From Bombyx mori (Eukaryota > Arthropoda > Insecta > Lepidoptera > Bombycidae): a stretch of 64,000 nucleotides of DNA. The notes beneath the pieces are model-generated. The model made no database searches. It had not been told where the DNA came from and saw nothing but the letters and a program-made list of their open reading frames with translations. Below are positions 13,074-26,412 of the stretch, one piece after another. Position 1 is the first letter of the stretch, and each line of letters opens with the position of its first letter. The stretch spans positions 14,543,001 through 14,607,000 of the forward strand of contig NC_085119.1 of NCBI RefSeq assembly GCF_030269925.1, given 5' to 3'. The translations under genes and the position numbers were made by a program.

Positions 13074-14529
13074 CATCGTTTAAAAAATACTGGAATCATT
13101 GATGAGATTCGAAATACGTCCACGAGATGCTGACAATGAAACCTGGCGTACAGCTGACATGCGTCCCGGTTTGAAAAACGGACAGCCCATTGAAGTTATG
13201 ACCTATCGAGGTCTTAAAGTCTAAAGGCGAGCGGTACAATTGTTTCCATTTAGCTATTTATTGTGTTAGAAGACAGACGCTTATCTACCAAGTGAGTCAC
13301 TATCGTTCATTGATAATTGTAATATAAGGGACACTCTTGTCGATGAATATATCCCAGGTTTGTGAGCTCCAAAGTCACTACTCCAGTTGAGCTGAGTCGT
13401 TATTCGACCAACAACGGAAGCTAAGAAAGCGTCAGCTGCATCCTATCTCTTTAATGATGATAAAAATATGCTCATAAACAAAAAGCTTAGCTATAATTCG
13501 ATCGAAAATTGTTTTATTATTAGTAGTATTAATATTACTACACTAAATCTCCATTACATACAGATTTATGTTGTCGAGCATTTCTAAAATAGTGCGTTGG
13601 GCGTTATAATAACATCCTATTATATTAAAGTAAATTGCGGGTTCAGCTACAAATTACCTCCGCTTGATTTAGGTAATCCGGTGATAATATCTGTTCATAA
13701 TTCAGCACCAGCATATTGGGGTTATTAATTTTTGGGATTATGGACATATTTATTAATAGGTACTAATTTGCCTTGAGTTTCGTTTCTATGGCTGTTATTT
13801 AAGTATCATTTAGTATATAGAAATAGGACGTATTATTTATTGTGAGCTCGGCTGTCTGCTTCAATTCCAAAACCTTCGAGCATTCTGCTTTGAAATCTAC
13901 GATAGGCGTAGTCCAATATTTGGTGGTATTTACATTTCTCACGTCTATGGGCTTTAAAGCACTATTTCATAAAGGGGTTAACCGCTACCGAGGCAATAAT
14001 TTTTTTTTCAAAATTATAAACCTCTTAGTTTTATGTCTTTTAACAACTATGATTCGAATTTTATATTTAATTTATTAAAATTAATTAGTTAAAAAAGAAG
14101 AAAAATCTTTCGGGTTAATTGGTTAAAAAATATATATTTCGGGAATAATATTTGTCAAGTAGACTTAGTAAGAAAAAAAAAACATTTATAAAATAAAAAT
14201 CGCGCTTGGTTTTCGAAATGTGGGCCGTGGCTTTCATGTTTTGATATTTTTGACTTTTGCCTATTAGCCACCTACGTATTAACTAACTGTTTGTGCTGAA
14301 AAATGAAAGCAGTCGACATAACATCGACACGTGTCGGAATGTTCCAAAATTAAATTATTTTTAGAAATTTTGACGTGTGAGAGGAAAAGAATGCAGATTA
14401 AGTAATTGTATTTTATTTTATTATTACTAAATCTTTTACATAGATTACTTTTTTCTATTTACCGTATGTTCTTTGTGTTTATAGACTTAAGTTTAGATTA
14501 TATCTGGTATATCTTATGCTCGTTGTAGC

Positions 14530-14700
14530 ACGTTTTTTGAGCCCGCACGGGTAGGTACCACCACCCTGCTTAATTCGGACGCGAAACAGTAATGCGTTCC
14601 GGTTTGAAGGCTGCCGTTGTACTATAGAGGCTAAGAACTCATGCCTCAAGACGGGTGGCGGCATTTACTTTGTTGATGTCTATTCGCCCCTGGTCACTGG
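14530..14700 (+). mobile_element. Decayed Bm1-like fragment
   Basis: GAGCCCGCACGGGTAGGTAC, then a divergent body with CGGTTTGAAGG and GGGTGGCGGCATTTAC. Old copy lacking the tail. Confidence 0.65.
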
Positions 14701-15289
14701 CACCTCAAGATATAAATACGTTAAGTTTTTAATTTTCTCTTTTGTTATCACCTTATTAACATTCTGAACTAAAATATTTATTTAATTACAAAAAAAGCTC
14801 TTATTAATTACCAAACAAAAGAAAATCGGTTGACGAACAGAAGAAAAAATGCTGCTTGACTTTTTTATCTTTGCCTATTTATTAATAGATTTATTTGGAC
14901 CAAATTATTCTGTTACCTTCAGTACTACGCACGTTGAGGTTCCCCCGTCGTTTTAAATAAGTAAACATCAAACATAATAATATAATTGCAGCCAATGTAA
15001 AAGCAGAACTAAGGCCTTTAATCGTGCCGCAATGCGATGTGTGTCACACGGATATTTTTCGAGGCTTTGTGTAAAACTTAGATATATAGCTAAGATATGT
15101 TTACGGGCACGTTGCGAGGAAGAAGGGTGACAATCTTGAAAACTACTTATCACCGACAAACTGGAAGGAATGAGGCCAAGGGGGTAGTCTCATGCGCTGT
15201 TCCGATAAATTAAGACGACTTTGGACACAGCAGACGGTGTGGACAGTGTGGACGCGGACGACAAGAACGAGTGGAGGAACATTCTTTTT

Positions 15290-15528
15290 TTAAATGCTCA
15301 GATAGATGGACAAGCTCACAGTCCACCTGGTGTTAAGTGGTTACTGGAGCCCATAGACATCTACAATGTAAATGCACCACCCACCTTGAGACATAAGTTC
15401 TAAGGTCTCAAGTATGGTTACAACGGCTGCCCCACCCTTCAAACCGAAACGCATTACTGCTTCACGGCAGAAATAGGCGAGGTGGTGATACCTACCCGCG
15501 CGGACTCACAAGAGGTTCTATAACCAGT
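15290..15528 (-). mobile_element. Bm1 SINE, 5'-truncated
   Basis: The reversed tail AGATGGACAAGCTCACAGTC leads into the body and ends TCTATAACCAGT. It lies 186 bp from the inverted full-length copy at 15715. Confidence 0.88.
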
Positions 15529-15714
15529 AAAAAATATAGTCTGAACAAAAATGCTGCGTAAAGGTTACGACGCAAGAAAAAGGGAAGATTTTTACGGTTT
15601 AATTTCGATGTCTGTGTTCGACCATGAAAATTACACTTGAATATATTATTATTATGCTAACTATTTTTAGTCCATGATCGCAACTGTGCAGTATTCGAAA
15701 CTTCGGTAATAGCT

Positions 15715-16157
15715 GAAGTCGTCGTGGCCTAAAAGATAAGACGTCCGGTCCATTCGTGTTGAAGCGATGCACCGGGGTTCGAATCCCGCAGGCGGGTACC
15801 AATTTTTCTAATGAAATACGTACTCAATAAATGTTCACGATTGACTTCCACGGTGAAGGAATAACATCGTGTAATAAAAGTAAAGCCCGCAAAATTATAA
15901 TTTGCGTAATTACTGGTGGTAGGAACTGTTGTGAGTCCGCGCGGGTAGGTACCACCACCTCGCCTATTTCTGCCGTGAAGCAATAATGCGTTTCGGTTTG
16001 AAGGGTGGGGCAGCCGTCGTAACTATACTTGAGACCTTAGAACTTATATCTCAAGGTGGTTGGTGCATTTTCATAGTAGATGTCTATGGGCTCCAGTAAC
16101 CACTTAACACCAGATGGGCTGTGAGCTCGTCCACCCATCTAAGCGATAAAAAAAAAA
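15715..16157 (+). mobile_element. Full-length Bm1 SINE (reference copy for this window)
   Basis: 443 bp from GAAGTCGTCGTGGCCTAAAA to the A-tail after AAGCGAT. The tRNA-derived head carries the B box GGTTCGAATCC. It is followed by the central TTACTGGTGGTAGG box and a 3' tail GGTGGGCTGTGAG-type. All other copies were recognised by comparison with this one. SINE transcription would be by RNA polymerase III from the head. Confidence 0.93.
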
Positions 16158-16411
16158 GTGGTTGCTTTAATTTGTAATTAAGCAGCAACACGCGTCTAAG
16201 TTGGAGTTCGATGTTTGCATTCCCTCAGAAAAGTTAGATAAAATTTTGTGTACGTGTATTTTTCATGCGAAACGAGTCCGCATTGTATTATCGAAAACGT
16301 ACGCGCGTGAAAGCTGGAAGCCGTAAATAATAAAGCTCGCGTGTGTACGATAAACGGTGCAGAATCTGTCAAGCTTCGCGTTAAACGAGTTCTTTACGGG
16401 GTGAAACTAAA

Positions 16412-16528
16412 AACTGGGTGGTGCATTTACATTGTAGATGTCTATGGGCTCCAGTAACCACTTAACACCAGGTGGGCTGTGAGCTCGTCCACCCATCTAT
16501 CTAAACAATAAAAAAAAAAAAAAAAAAA
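16412..16528 (+). mobile_element. Bm1 3' end fragment
   Basis: Only the last 100 bp, from ACTGGGTGGTGCATTTAC to a long A-tail. Strong 5' truncation. Confidence 0.88.
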
Positions 16529-17669
16529 CGCGGGATTAAACTGTATAAAACTTATTTGTTTAGGTAAGTACGTTCGATATTTTCTAAACTGGTCAAGACG
16601 GCTATATAAGTTTTTGAAGTTGCCTGCGATTATTGAGCGATTGAGGTATTACTTATCAGCCGTGTTCTAAATTATGTTTGTTAACAATAAAAGTGTAATA
16701 ATACATACTCGTATATATTAGCCATATAAACTACATGCAGATAAAAGATTGAAAAAAATAGTAGTATATGCGTGAAAGAAAAACAATTTTGTTATTTAAA
16801 GTAATTTACGGGTTGATCTCGGGTTTATATGTGAAATTTCTATTTTTTTCTAATTTTTGTGGTCACAATAATATGGTCAGTTTTAATTATCTCCGAAACT
16901 CATTAAAATCGGTGATAGTACCACTATGCCTAAATAGTATTAATAGCTCAGTTTAACCGAGGAATATGCGTAGTAAATTTGTAAGGAGATGATAATGAGG
17001 CATTCAAAATATCAAATAATATTATGATAACCTGAACCTCTGTTCGTACATGGCTGACGGTACCGAAAATATTGAAATAATAATAATTTTCGGGTTCTTA
17101 ATAACAAAATTAAACGTTGAATGAAAAATATTACACAAATTAAGCTCTAAAAGGGAAAAGGAAAACGGTCTAAAAATCCCTTGAGGCATCTGAATATTAA
17201 TAATATCTTTAATAGAAGAGATATGAAAAATACCTCAAAAAAAAAACCATATCGTATCACTCCACATGTCATGCCTGATAACAGCTTATCCAAAGAGGCC
17301 AGTTTTACTTTTATCCCGAGTTCCGGGAAACTCCGACAAAACCCCTGTTATCCGCCGCTTAGAACATGAAAGTGTTTTGGCCAAAAATTTCAACATTCCA
17401 GAGACGAGGATTAGGAGACAGTATAGTAGTGCTTACAAATATTTCTGTAAGATCACGTTTAACTTTAAGGATAGCTTTTGTAGTGATATATGCACATATG
17501 TATATGAGTGGACGAAATTACGGAGCTTGCGGCTTACTTAGGGATATGATACCGGATATGTATCTCTTCCTCTATGTAGAGACTAGAAAATAGTAATATA
17601 TATATAGGTAGACAAGATAATGTGAATGCCGTAATTGATGTTTCGTTTGTACTATGTAACGCCTGGAAA

Positions 17670-18080
17670 TCTATATATTAATACGTGAAGCAAAAACTTC
17701 GTATCCCTTTTTACGAAAATTGCGCGGACGGAGGAGTATGAAATTTTCCACACTTATAGAGAATATAGAGAATAAGTACATAATGCTAATATTTTTTTAA
17801 ATAATGCATAAAATATATGTTAAATCAATGAAGAAAACATTACATACACTACTATTTATTTGACACACACACATATACACTTTGATTATTGCCAAACTTT
17901 TGTTATTGCTTAAAGTCTGTAGTCAAATTGAGAATAGGTTAGTATTGTTTATCTTTAATATTACGAGTATTTTTCTATAGTGTAGTCTTGGCGAAATCTG
18001 TAACAATAGGACCATAATAATGTTGAAACTTATAGTTTCAATTAATTATAGTCGAATTTCGATTACTGCGGGACCATTAG
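17670..18080 (+). mobile_element. Helitron-like non-autonomous element, copy 1
   Basis: Begins TCTATATATTAATACGTG after an A and ends GCGGGACCATTAG before a T. A hairpin (GTCGAA/TTCGAT) lies about 17 nt before the end. The terminal CTAG has become TTAG. It matches the element at 56089 along its length. Confidence 0.65.
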
Positions 18081-18334
18081 TGTTAATAATTCGTTTTTCA
18101 GTGATAGCTACAAATTTAAAAGGACCACATTGCATTTAAAAGCGTATATGATATGAAATTTGGTTATGTGCCTATGTCGCGTGTGACCTACATTTTTTGC
18201 GCGATGCTCATTTCGTTCAGAATGTTGACATCTTTCAAATTTGGGAACTCATTTCAAGTATGTCTGCTGTAGTCCTTTTCCTGTTTCAACTTTTTTTATT
18301 GCTTATATGACTCAACCAATACTTAACAAAAAAA

Positions 18335-18887
18335 GATGTGGTGTCGTGGGACACCAGGTAGGAACGAGGTTCCTTCGGCTAATGTAGAATCGAAACAATT
18401 TGCAAAAAAAAAAAGTGCTTAATTTTATGTAGGTTTTCTTGATTTTTCTCTTAAATTTTGCTGATTAGTTTTATTTAAGTACAGGACAGTATTTAGGAAA
18501 TTCAGTATTTTAGGAAATAATAAATTACGTAAAATAAAAAAAAACGTAAATTCAAATTATCAATTAAAATAACAAAACATGTCTCTTTAATTTTGTTTGA
18601 CAACATAAAAATACATAGAAATAAAAATAATTACAAAATAGAGAGAGAAGGGGTGAGAGAACGAAAAGAAAGAAGGAGAAAGAGAAAGGTATTATATTAT
18701 TATTATAACTATTAGTAAGTAGTATTATAACTACTCGCTTGTGTATACGAGTGTCGCGCCTACGCACGTCTCGTTTAACGGTTTTATTCCACGGACTTTT
18801 TCTTACGGTTTTACTATCACATTTTTTTCAGTTCGGTCGCGCAGCAAAATCCCTATCTCCTCCAAGCCGTAAGGAACTTCGTTCCAA
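18335..18887 (+). mobile_element. 550-bp repeat with short inverted ends, copy 1
   Basis: Starts GATGTGGTGTCGTGGGACAC with GGAACGAGGTTCCTTCGG, and ends GTAAGGAACTTCGTTCCA. The two ends carry inverted versions of the same 15-nt motif. It matches 25205-25730 throughout. No coding capacity. Confidence 0.7.
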
Positions 18888-19404
18888 AAATCGGTTGTCT
18901 GTAAAGTCGGTTTACTGACGATAGTTGAACGAGTTGAACGTGACAACGTCATAAGAAAATACTGATGGAATGGTTTCATTTTTCAAAAGAAAATTTTAAT
19001 TTTATTTGTTTGATAGATATTTTGTATGGATATAGAGAAAGAGGTAAATGGAAATCACTATTGAATTGATCAAGTAACATTTATTTGTACGCATTAATAC
19101 AATAATGTCAATAATTTTTTTTACATCGAAAATTTTAAATTTTAAATTGACGAAAACTTGTAAATGTATTATTGGAACGAAGTTCCTTATTGTATAGCAG
19201 CTGTCCACGCGGATGCATCGCTCACTCAAGTAGGAGAGAGACAAATGTCGAACGCTGCCGAACGTGGAGGACGATTGTGCCTCTTTGTTGCTCGTTGCGC
19301 GCTCTCGCTTGCACTTCAAGCCTTAAATGGAACGCCTCAATGAGTCATGTTTTTCGTGCGTGCAGCTGTCTCCATCGAATTATAAGACGTTGTCACGTCA
19401 AAAA

Positions 19405-19565
19405 GAGTACTGGATGTTAAATAGTTATGGGAGCTTATGGACATCACATGAATTCACCTTAAGACATGGGCTGTAAGTCTTAATTGTATAGTACAACAGC
19501 TCCACCCTTCAAACTGGAGCACAAGGCTCTTTCACGGCAGAAATAGGTAGGATGGTATCAAAGCA
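19405..19565 (-). mobile_element. Decayed Bm1-like fragment
   Basis: GATGTTAAATAGTTATGGGAGC and CACGGCAGAAATAGGTAGG are recognisable but diverged. No tail or head. Confidence 0.65.
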
Positions 19566-20260
19566 GATTCTCATCATGATTATATACGATCATACCTACG
19601 ATCATAAGTAACTTTAAAATAACGTTTGAAACATTGATAGCTTGACAGTTAACGCTTAAGCAATGAGTTTTTTTTTAATAATGAAATTTCTTGTATTCAA
19701 TAAAATTTCTTGAAACTTAAAAACTGAAATTAATTATAGATTTACGCCATTAAATCACTAACCGAAGCAGCCTTCGTCCTTAAATCGATTACGCTTTATC
19801 AAATGCAGCAGGTGATGAATTTTCATAGAATTTTCATTATAACATTAAAACACTACATTTATTTTAGAACAACTAGTTTCACAGACATTAAAATTTAGCT
19901 TATTCACATTCCATCCGTAAAGTTTCGCATGCGAAAGCGTTCGGATCGGAACGTTGTATAATAGCGCTATATTTAAATTTCTGTATGCGCTTTGTGGAGT
20001 TCCGGATCCGACTCGTCGCATAGTTCTGAAGTCATCTCAGTCGTATTGGTTTTACAAGAACAGTAGTCGAGGTTTGGTTTGCGGAAAAAGCGTCTAGCAC
20101 ACTAGCGTTTATTTGTTTCTGTCGCAGATTCAGCACTTGACTTTGCACTCTAGAAAGTGACTTTCGCACACTTAAATAAGCGGTAATCATCACTTTTCGA
20201 ATGTAAATAGCCTGTCAAATAGAATAAAAACTTTGTAACGTTGTAAGCGTTGTACTTTTA

Positions 20261-20510
20261 TTTGCGTAATTACTGGTGGTAGGACCTCTTGTGAGTCCGC
20301 GCGGGTAGGTACCACCGGCCTGCCTATTTCTGCCGTGAAGCAGTAATGCGTTTTTGCGGTTTGAAGGGTGGGGCAGCCGGTGTAACTATACTGAGATCTT
20401 AGAACTTATATCTCAAGGTGGATGGCGCATTTACGTTGTAGATGTCCATGGGCTCCAGTAACCACTTAACACCAGGTGGGCTATGAGCTCGTCCACCCAT
20501 ATAAGCAATA
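20261..20510 (+). mobile_element. Bm1 SINE, 5'-truncated
   Basis: From TTGCGTAATTACTGGTGG to ATATAAGCAATA. The A-tail has been replaced by GCTTTGCTT. Confidence 0.88.
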
Positions 20511-20940
20511 GCTTTGCTTAGCTCACAAGAGGTATTTTTTTATTAAAAAATAAAATAAAGTGCCAAAACAACAAATGTTAATGTTCTCGCATACGAGTGC
20601 TCTAAATACGTAAAGGCTTCTACGGAAGCAAAAGTAATCTATAAAACAGAGTTTCACTCAAATTGTTTGTTTAACTTTCGAATTAAAACTAGTGTACACA
20701 CGGCATTTCGCAAAGTTTCTGGTCCCATGGATCCAATTACGTTTTAGAAGCATATCCTCACTCTAAACTGAAATGGGAGTTAGCCAAGCGTGGAAATCGG
20801 TAGGAACTTTCCTTCTTGAGCATTCGTTTCAAAAGAAAAATAGTACAAGAGGGACCTACAACGGGTATTTAACACGATTTAAAAAACATATTTTTTGGAC
20901 TATGTTGCATGTTTGTATGGCACTCTTACTAATTGGCTGT

Positions 20941-21731
20941 TTTTTTTTTTTATGATTGAAGGATTACTGGTGGCCCGGAGGCTTTTCTAGTTTCACCAGG
21001 ACAGGTGGGCGAGCAAAGGCTCAGCCAGGAGGGGTGGGATTTGCTAACAGCTACCCGAGCGCCTCCGAAGGAGACCTAACAGCTCAAGAGCAGCTGCTTC
21101 GCGAATCTACTACCGGATCGGAATCGCGTCCCGCTGAGAAGATCCGGCGAGAAACTCAGCGAGCTGATTCATGGGTTAGGTTGCACGGCCAAATTTTTTG
21201 TCGAGTTCGACGAGTATGATTACCGGGGTCCCTAAGCCTGCTCCTAGTGTTAGAGCTGAAGGCGTCTAATGCAAAGGTTATTGGATCTGATGGATCCGTA
21301 AGGACGTGTCTAGGGCGTCGACGGTGACTGGCTCCTGCATGATCAGGATTCGGAGAGTAGTCAGCGGCGGCAACGATAAGGCGATTATCATGACGCATAG
21401 CCTTATCGAAGTACCGCTCCGACGCTGATTTCATGTATTTCTGGATAGATTCGAGGCCCAGGTCGTCGTGTAGGTCAACGTTCCTCACGAACCACGGAGC
21501 TCCGACGGCTAACCTACAAAAGCGGGATTGTAGAGATTGGAGGGTGTCTATGTGTGTGCAGGCCGCGTGAGCGAACGCCACACTCGCGTAAGTCATGACG
21601 GGCCTTATGCAAGTTTTGTAAAGTGTCACCTTGTTCCGAAGGGACATTTTACTCCGCTTATAGATCATGGGGTGGAGTCTACCGAGAATAAACGCGGCAC
21701 GGTCACGGACTGATTTTATATGCGGGCGGAA
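20941..21731 (-). mobile_element. 5'-truncated copy of the Jockey-clade element
   Basis: Matches 59187-59985 closely: same 3' tail (T-run then ATGATTGAAGGATTACTGG), same 3' UTR and the ORF2 C-terminal coding region up to GCGGGCGGAATG at 21720-21731, where the match stops. The flanks AATTGGCTGT (left) and GATTAGCTGT (right) look like a target-site duplication with two later changes. 5' truncation with a duplication is the usual product of target-primed reverse transcription. Confidence 0.88.
21156..21668 (-). pseudogene. Fragment of Jockey-clade ORF2 C-terminus
   Basis: The 170-residue open frame begins at a Met internal to ORF2 and reads NKVTLYKTCIRPVMTYASVA, then CRLAVGAPWFVRNVDLHDDL. It is almost identical to the C-terminal part of the full-length ORF2 at 59421-62303. 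Endonuclease and RT domains are absent. The last residues differ because of a frame change near the end. It is not an independent gene. Confidence 0.9.
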
Positions 21732-21749
21732 TGATTAGCTGTGCAGCAA

Positions 21750-21996
21750 CGGCATCGATTAGTGCCTTTCCTCTTCCCGTGGATTTCATAAAATGCAACC
21801 ATCGGATTCACCGGAGCAATGGAGAGAAGCATTTTGTAACCGAACCCAGTGTGTTTCTCGGTGATAGGTTCAGCAAAGCACTCTTGCTATGGCTAGTGTT
21901 AGCAAATTCTCTCAAATTAAGTCCGTAAGCTCACCTATCTATCTGAGATAAATTAGAATAGCCTCTTAAGATACCAGGGATTAGGTAGGGAAAAAA
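21750..21996 (+). mobile_element. BMC1-like LINE 3' tail, partly deleted
   Basis: CCCAGTGTGTTTCTCGG, CTATGGCTAGTGTTAGC, GTAAGCTCACC and GATTAGGTAGGGAAAAAA follow the order of the BMC1-like tails. The second arm of the hairpin is deleted. Confidence 0.65.
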
Positions 21997-24900
21997 GGTT
22001 CTGCTATAGTCAGTTTCACTGGCACCAGAAATAACGAGGCGGTCGAATAATGAAAATATACTCCTAAAATACATTTAAGCAATGACAAAAGTAATACTGT
22101 TCCAAATTAAAATTGATTACTTAAGCACCCGACCCAAGAGAGGTCGCGTTGATACGTAAACGACTGACAAAAATAAACAGAAAATTTAGATTGACAAATT
22201 AAACACGTAACGAATAAGCCCCGACTTCCTCCCGCAATGTGATATTAGGCGGACCCGGGACCACAAAACGTTCATTGAATTTCGGAACGTCAAACGTAAG
22301 CTAATTTGTGAAGAGCCATTTCACGATTTCCGGGTCGAAAACAAACTGAAAGCTCACGGAATTAGATTTTGTTTCTCAATTAATATTTCTCGGTGTTTAA
22401 CTAAACACTGATATAGGTTTTAATAATATATTTTAATAATTTTAATAATATATTTGTACTCATGCTATGCAGCAATTTTTTTGTTAATAAGCTGCTTCAA
22501 TCAAAATAGAATCAACAAAAACTTATACTCGTACATACCACCAATAACCAATACTAAATATTATATTATTTTATTTACTAGGTTTACCTCAAGGGAAAAC
22601 TTGTGTTAAATTCTCAAGTAGTGTAGTGTAGAAGAAGCTCGTGTTAAATGCTTCTCTCAAAAGAATCTACAAAATTTTCGGCATAAAATTTGCGCTATCT
22701 ATGTTTGAAAAAATCTTATAGAAGAATGAAAATTCGTAACGCAATTAGAAATAGAAAACTCTGAATGTCAACGATCATATATTCTCAGTATTTGTAAAGC
22801 AAATTATGCATTAGATTTTCATTTAGAAATTATTTACTTGTCAATGAAATTTCGTTTTGCTGTTGTGGAGATTAGCTTGGACAACCTAACCTAGAAATAA
22901 ACAAAAAAATTATATCTCTGTGATAATATTGACATATTGTTCAGTGCAAACATCACACGTTTTATTTATTTTTACGGTTGTTGTAGGCAGGTGTTCTTGT
23001 GGCTCACCTTGTAACCGTCCAAATATAAAAAACAACAATACTAATTGCAATATAATATAATAATATTCCATCTTTTTTTATTACTTTCATCTGAACACTA
23101 GTTGAGAAATATTTCAATGCAAAATCGATAAAATTAACACAATTTAAATGTGCCCTGATATAAATTAATTATTAATAAAATATCCCTGGTTAAATTAATA
23201 ATAATATATCAAGATATAGGAGTTGAAACAGTTTTGTGCTGTACGAAATTAACAAATTGACTTTTCGATGAATATTTAACATTGGATCCTTTACAAACAT
23301 TGGTCTCGTCCTTTCGGCCTTTTCTTATTTACATTCCTTGTTTGAGTCCGAATGTATCAGTATCAACACGGCCCCAATTAAAGAAGTTATAATTGAGGGA
23401 CCCGTCGGAAGGTTCAACGAAGTTGTATGTCAGAAAAGTTAAGCGTTAAATTGATGTTCCAATACAATAACCAGAAGGTTCTCTTTCAGAAAGTTCAGTC
23501 AACAATACTTTTTTTGTAAATCATCTACTAACATTTTACGGAGCTTAATTACAGAGAATACGTTATTCCACATATATTTTCTTGGATGTGTTATAGTCGA
23601 TTTAAAACCATCTGACTTGAAATTGGGAGTGCGTTTTACTCCTCCCTGTTAGGCTAAAATTAGCTGGCTGGGTTGTTCCGCGATACCGCCAATTGCTCTA
23701 TGCGGATTGAGATTGAATCTAGACAGGCCACATTCGACAAGAGCTGCAGAGGTTTTAAATCTCTCGAACCAGGTTAACGGTGGCGGATCGATGCGCAGAT
23801 AGAGTGAGTTTCTATCCTATGCTCCGTGTGGCCTCTTTCTGCAAAATGACCAGTCAATGATAAGTCGACCATAGCGTTCCAGGACTCATAGCGATGATGC
23901 TAGATAGCAATAGAACCGGTACAATGTAAAAGACGAGATAAAGACACTGGGTTTCGCCGCAACTTCATTGGTGGTACTTCAGCAGCCGTAAGCCTTGAGC
24001 ACCTGTACCAGCCGGTCGCGAGGTTTGCATATTATTTCCGGATTAAAAGAAGAGCACGACATTGATTATGCCGGACCACAAAGAGTGTCATGGACTTCAC
24101 CACTAACGTTTGAAAGAAGCTGGCTCAAAGAACCAGCCATCGCCATCGGCCTGGAGGTAATTTTCTTGAAATAAAGAAGTTCCAATACCCACCAAAATCG
24201 AGGCTGAGGAACCTTGGTTGAAGAGAATCACGAGATGATACATGACATAGCTCTTAGGATTATGACGAAAATCGAAATCAATTGGATTTAGCGTTTGTTG
24301 TAATAGTTACTGTTTAAGATTATAATATGTTTATAGGATGAGTAAGTTATATTTAATAAAAAAAAATTTTTTTTGTGAAATCGGTTCTTTTTTCTATTTA
24401 CACGAAGTATATTTTTACCAATGAACAATCTTTTGATCTCTGAATTTCAAAGATATAAATTTATACGCCAAAAATAAAAACTAATGGAATTGATCTATAT
24501 TGACCGGTATCCTATTTTGTGTAAACAAACATAGCTTACTGACAAGTTTGTCGCACATTGTCTTTTCCTGTTATCGTTGTTTTACGATCGCAAATTTTCT
24601 ATGGCACGCTCTGTGCAAAACGAATTTCACCTTTATCATGCCTAGACTAGCTAACCACAAGCTTCAATGATCACCTCGGGAAATAATCTCTAAGTCTCAA
24701 CGGTTTTCACAAGATAGCTCTTCTATCTTTTAATTTTCGTATGAGTCAGAATCAGATTAAAAAAAAGATGAGAATTTTGATACCAAGGATGGTTTAGAGG
24801 CAGTGACAATAGTTTAAGAGAGCTGATGTTAATACGTCTATATCTTTCAATCATCAACAGCTGGAGAGATTATTATTGTCACTACTTCTGACATCAAAAC

Positions 24901-25204
24901 CTAAACATCCCTGAAACTGTAAATATGATAACCCAGTTTCGGATAATCGAATACTAATTATAAATTTAAGTTTACAAGTAACAATCCCGAAAAATTCCTT
25001 ATTAATTTTCATTGTCGTTGAACATTCTAATGATCCAAAAGTTTGACGCTTAGAAAGTTGGAGACGCCGAACTTGGGAATCTTAGCCTCGTTATGTTCAG
25101 GGTTTATAAAATCTTATTTAAATATGTTATTAACAATTTACGGTGCAGAATTAGTTAAAACATAATTATTTTAATTGTACTATCACTACATAGTATAAAA
25201 AAAG

Positions 25205-25730
25205 AGATGTGGTGTCGTGGGACACCAGGTAGGAACGAAGTTCCTTCGGCTAATGTAGAATCGACACAATTTGCAAAAAAGAAATGGTGCTCAATTTTAT
25301 TTTTCTTTTAAATTTTGCTGATTATTTTTTATTTAAGTACGGGAAAGTATTTAGAAAATTCAGTATTTTAGGAAATAATAAATTACGTAAAATAAAAAAA
25401 AATAGTAATTCAAATTATCAATTAAAATAACAAAATATATCTCTTTATTTTTGGTTGACAACATAAAATTACATAGAAATAGAAATAATTACTAAATAGA
25501 GAGAGAAGGGATTAGAGAACGAAAAGAAAGAAGGAGAAAGAGAAAGGTATTATACACTACTCGCTTGTGTATGCGACTGTCGCGCCTGCGCACGTCTCAT
25601 TTAACGGTTTTATTCCACGCACTTTTTTCCACGGATTTTTTCTTACGGTTTTACTATCACATTTTTTTCAGTTCGGTCGCGCAGTAAAATCCCTATCCTC
25701 TCCAAGCCTGCCGTAAGGAACTTCGTTCCA
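25205..25730 (+). mobile_element. 550-bp repeat with short inverted ends, copy 2
   Basis: Same organisation as the copy at 18335. It is followed at 25735-25934 by a tail ending GGGCGGGTCACTAG, which resembles another Helitron 3' end; whether the two parts are one element is unclear. Confidence 0.7.
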
Positions 25731-26412
25731 ACAAAGTCGCTTTCTCTGTCCCTATATCTGTCTGTCCCTATGTATGCTTAAATCTTTAAAACTACGCAAC
25801 AGATTTTGATGCGGTTTTTTTAATAGATAAAGTAATTAAAGAGGAATGTTCATATGTATAATAACATCCATTAAATAGTGGAAAAATCACTAATAAATTA
25901 CAGTTTCCGAAGCGAAGCGAGGGCGGGTCACTAGTTGATATTATAATAAACGAATCGCGTAACGATTAATTAGCCTTTGACTGAGATTGGTATTTTTTTT
26001 GCATCGATAGGTAAACAATTTCAAGGCCCATTGTATAGTACAACTTTTCTTTCTACCTTTCAAATTTGGTAGAGTTAACATTGTTATTTGTATTTTGACA
26101 TTCAACAAGTGTGTCATACTGACATCTAAGTTGAAATAAATGATTTTGAATTTTGAATTTGAATTTTGAAAGCATCATTTACACCAGAAATATACAGAGT
26201 GCTGGTAGATTCTAACACAGACTCAAAGAGCTCCCTATCACCAATTAAACGAAAATACCACGGAGAATTCTTTAGTCACGCTTCCATCTACGGCGAGAAA
26301 TGTGCTGGATAGTGATAGTGTAGGTCACTAGACACCTAAATGGAAATTTTTAATTTTCTTAAATGTTTTTGGCAATCTCAAGATAGCAGTTTGATCTTAG
26401 CAGCTATATTGA

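Noticed and set aside
15715..15790. Possible functional tRNA gene at the Bm1 head
   Set aside because: It is the 5' end of a full-length Bm1 SINE repeated many times in the window.
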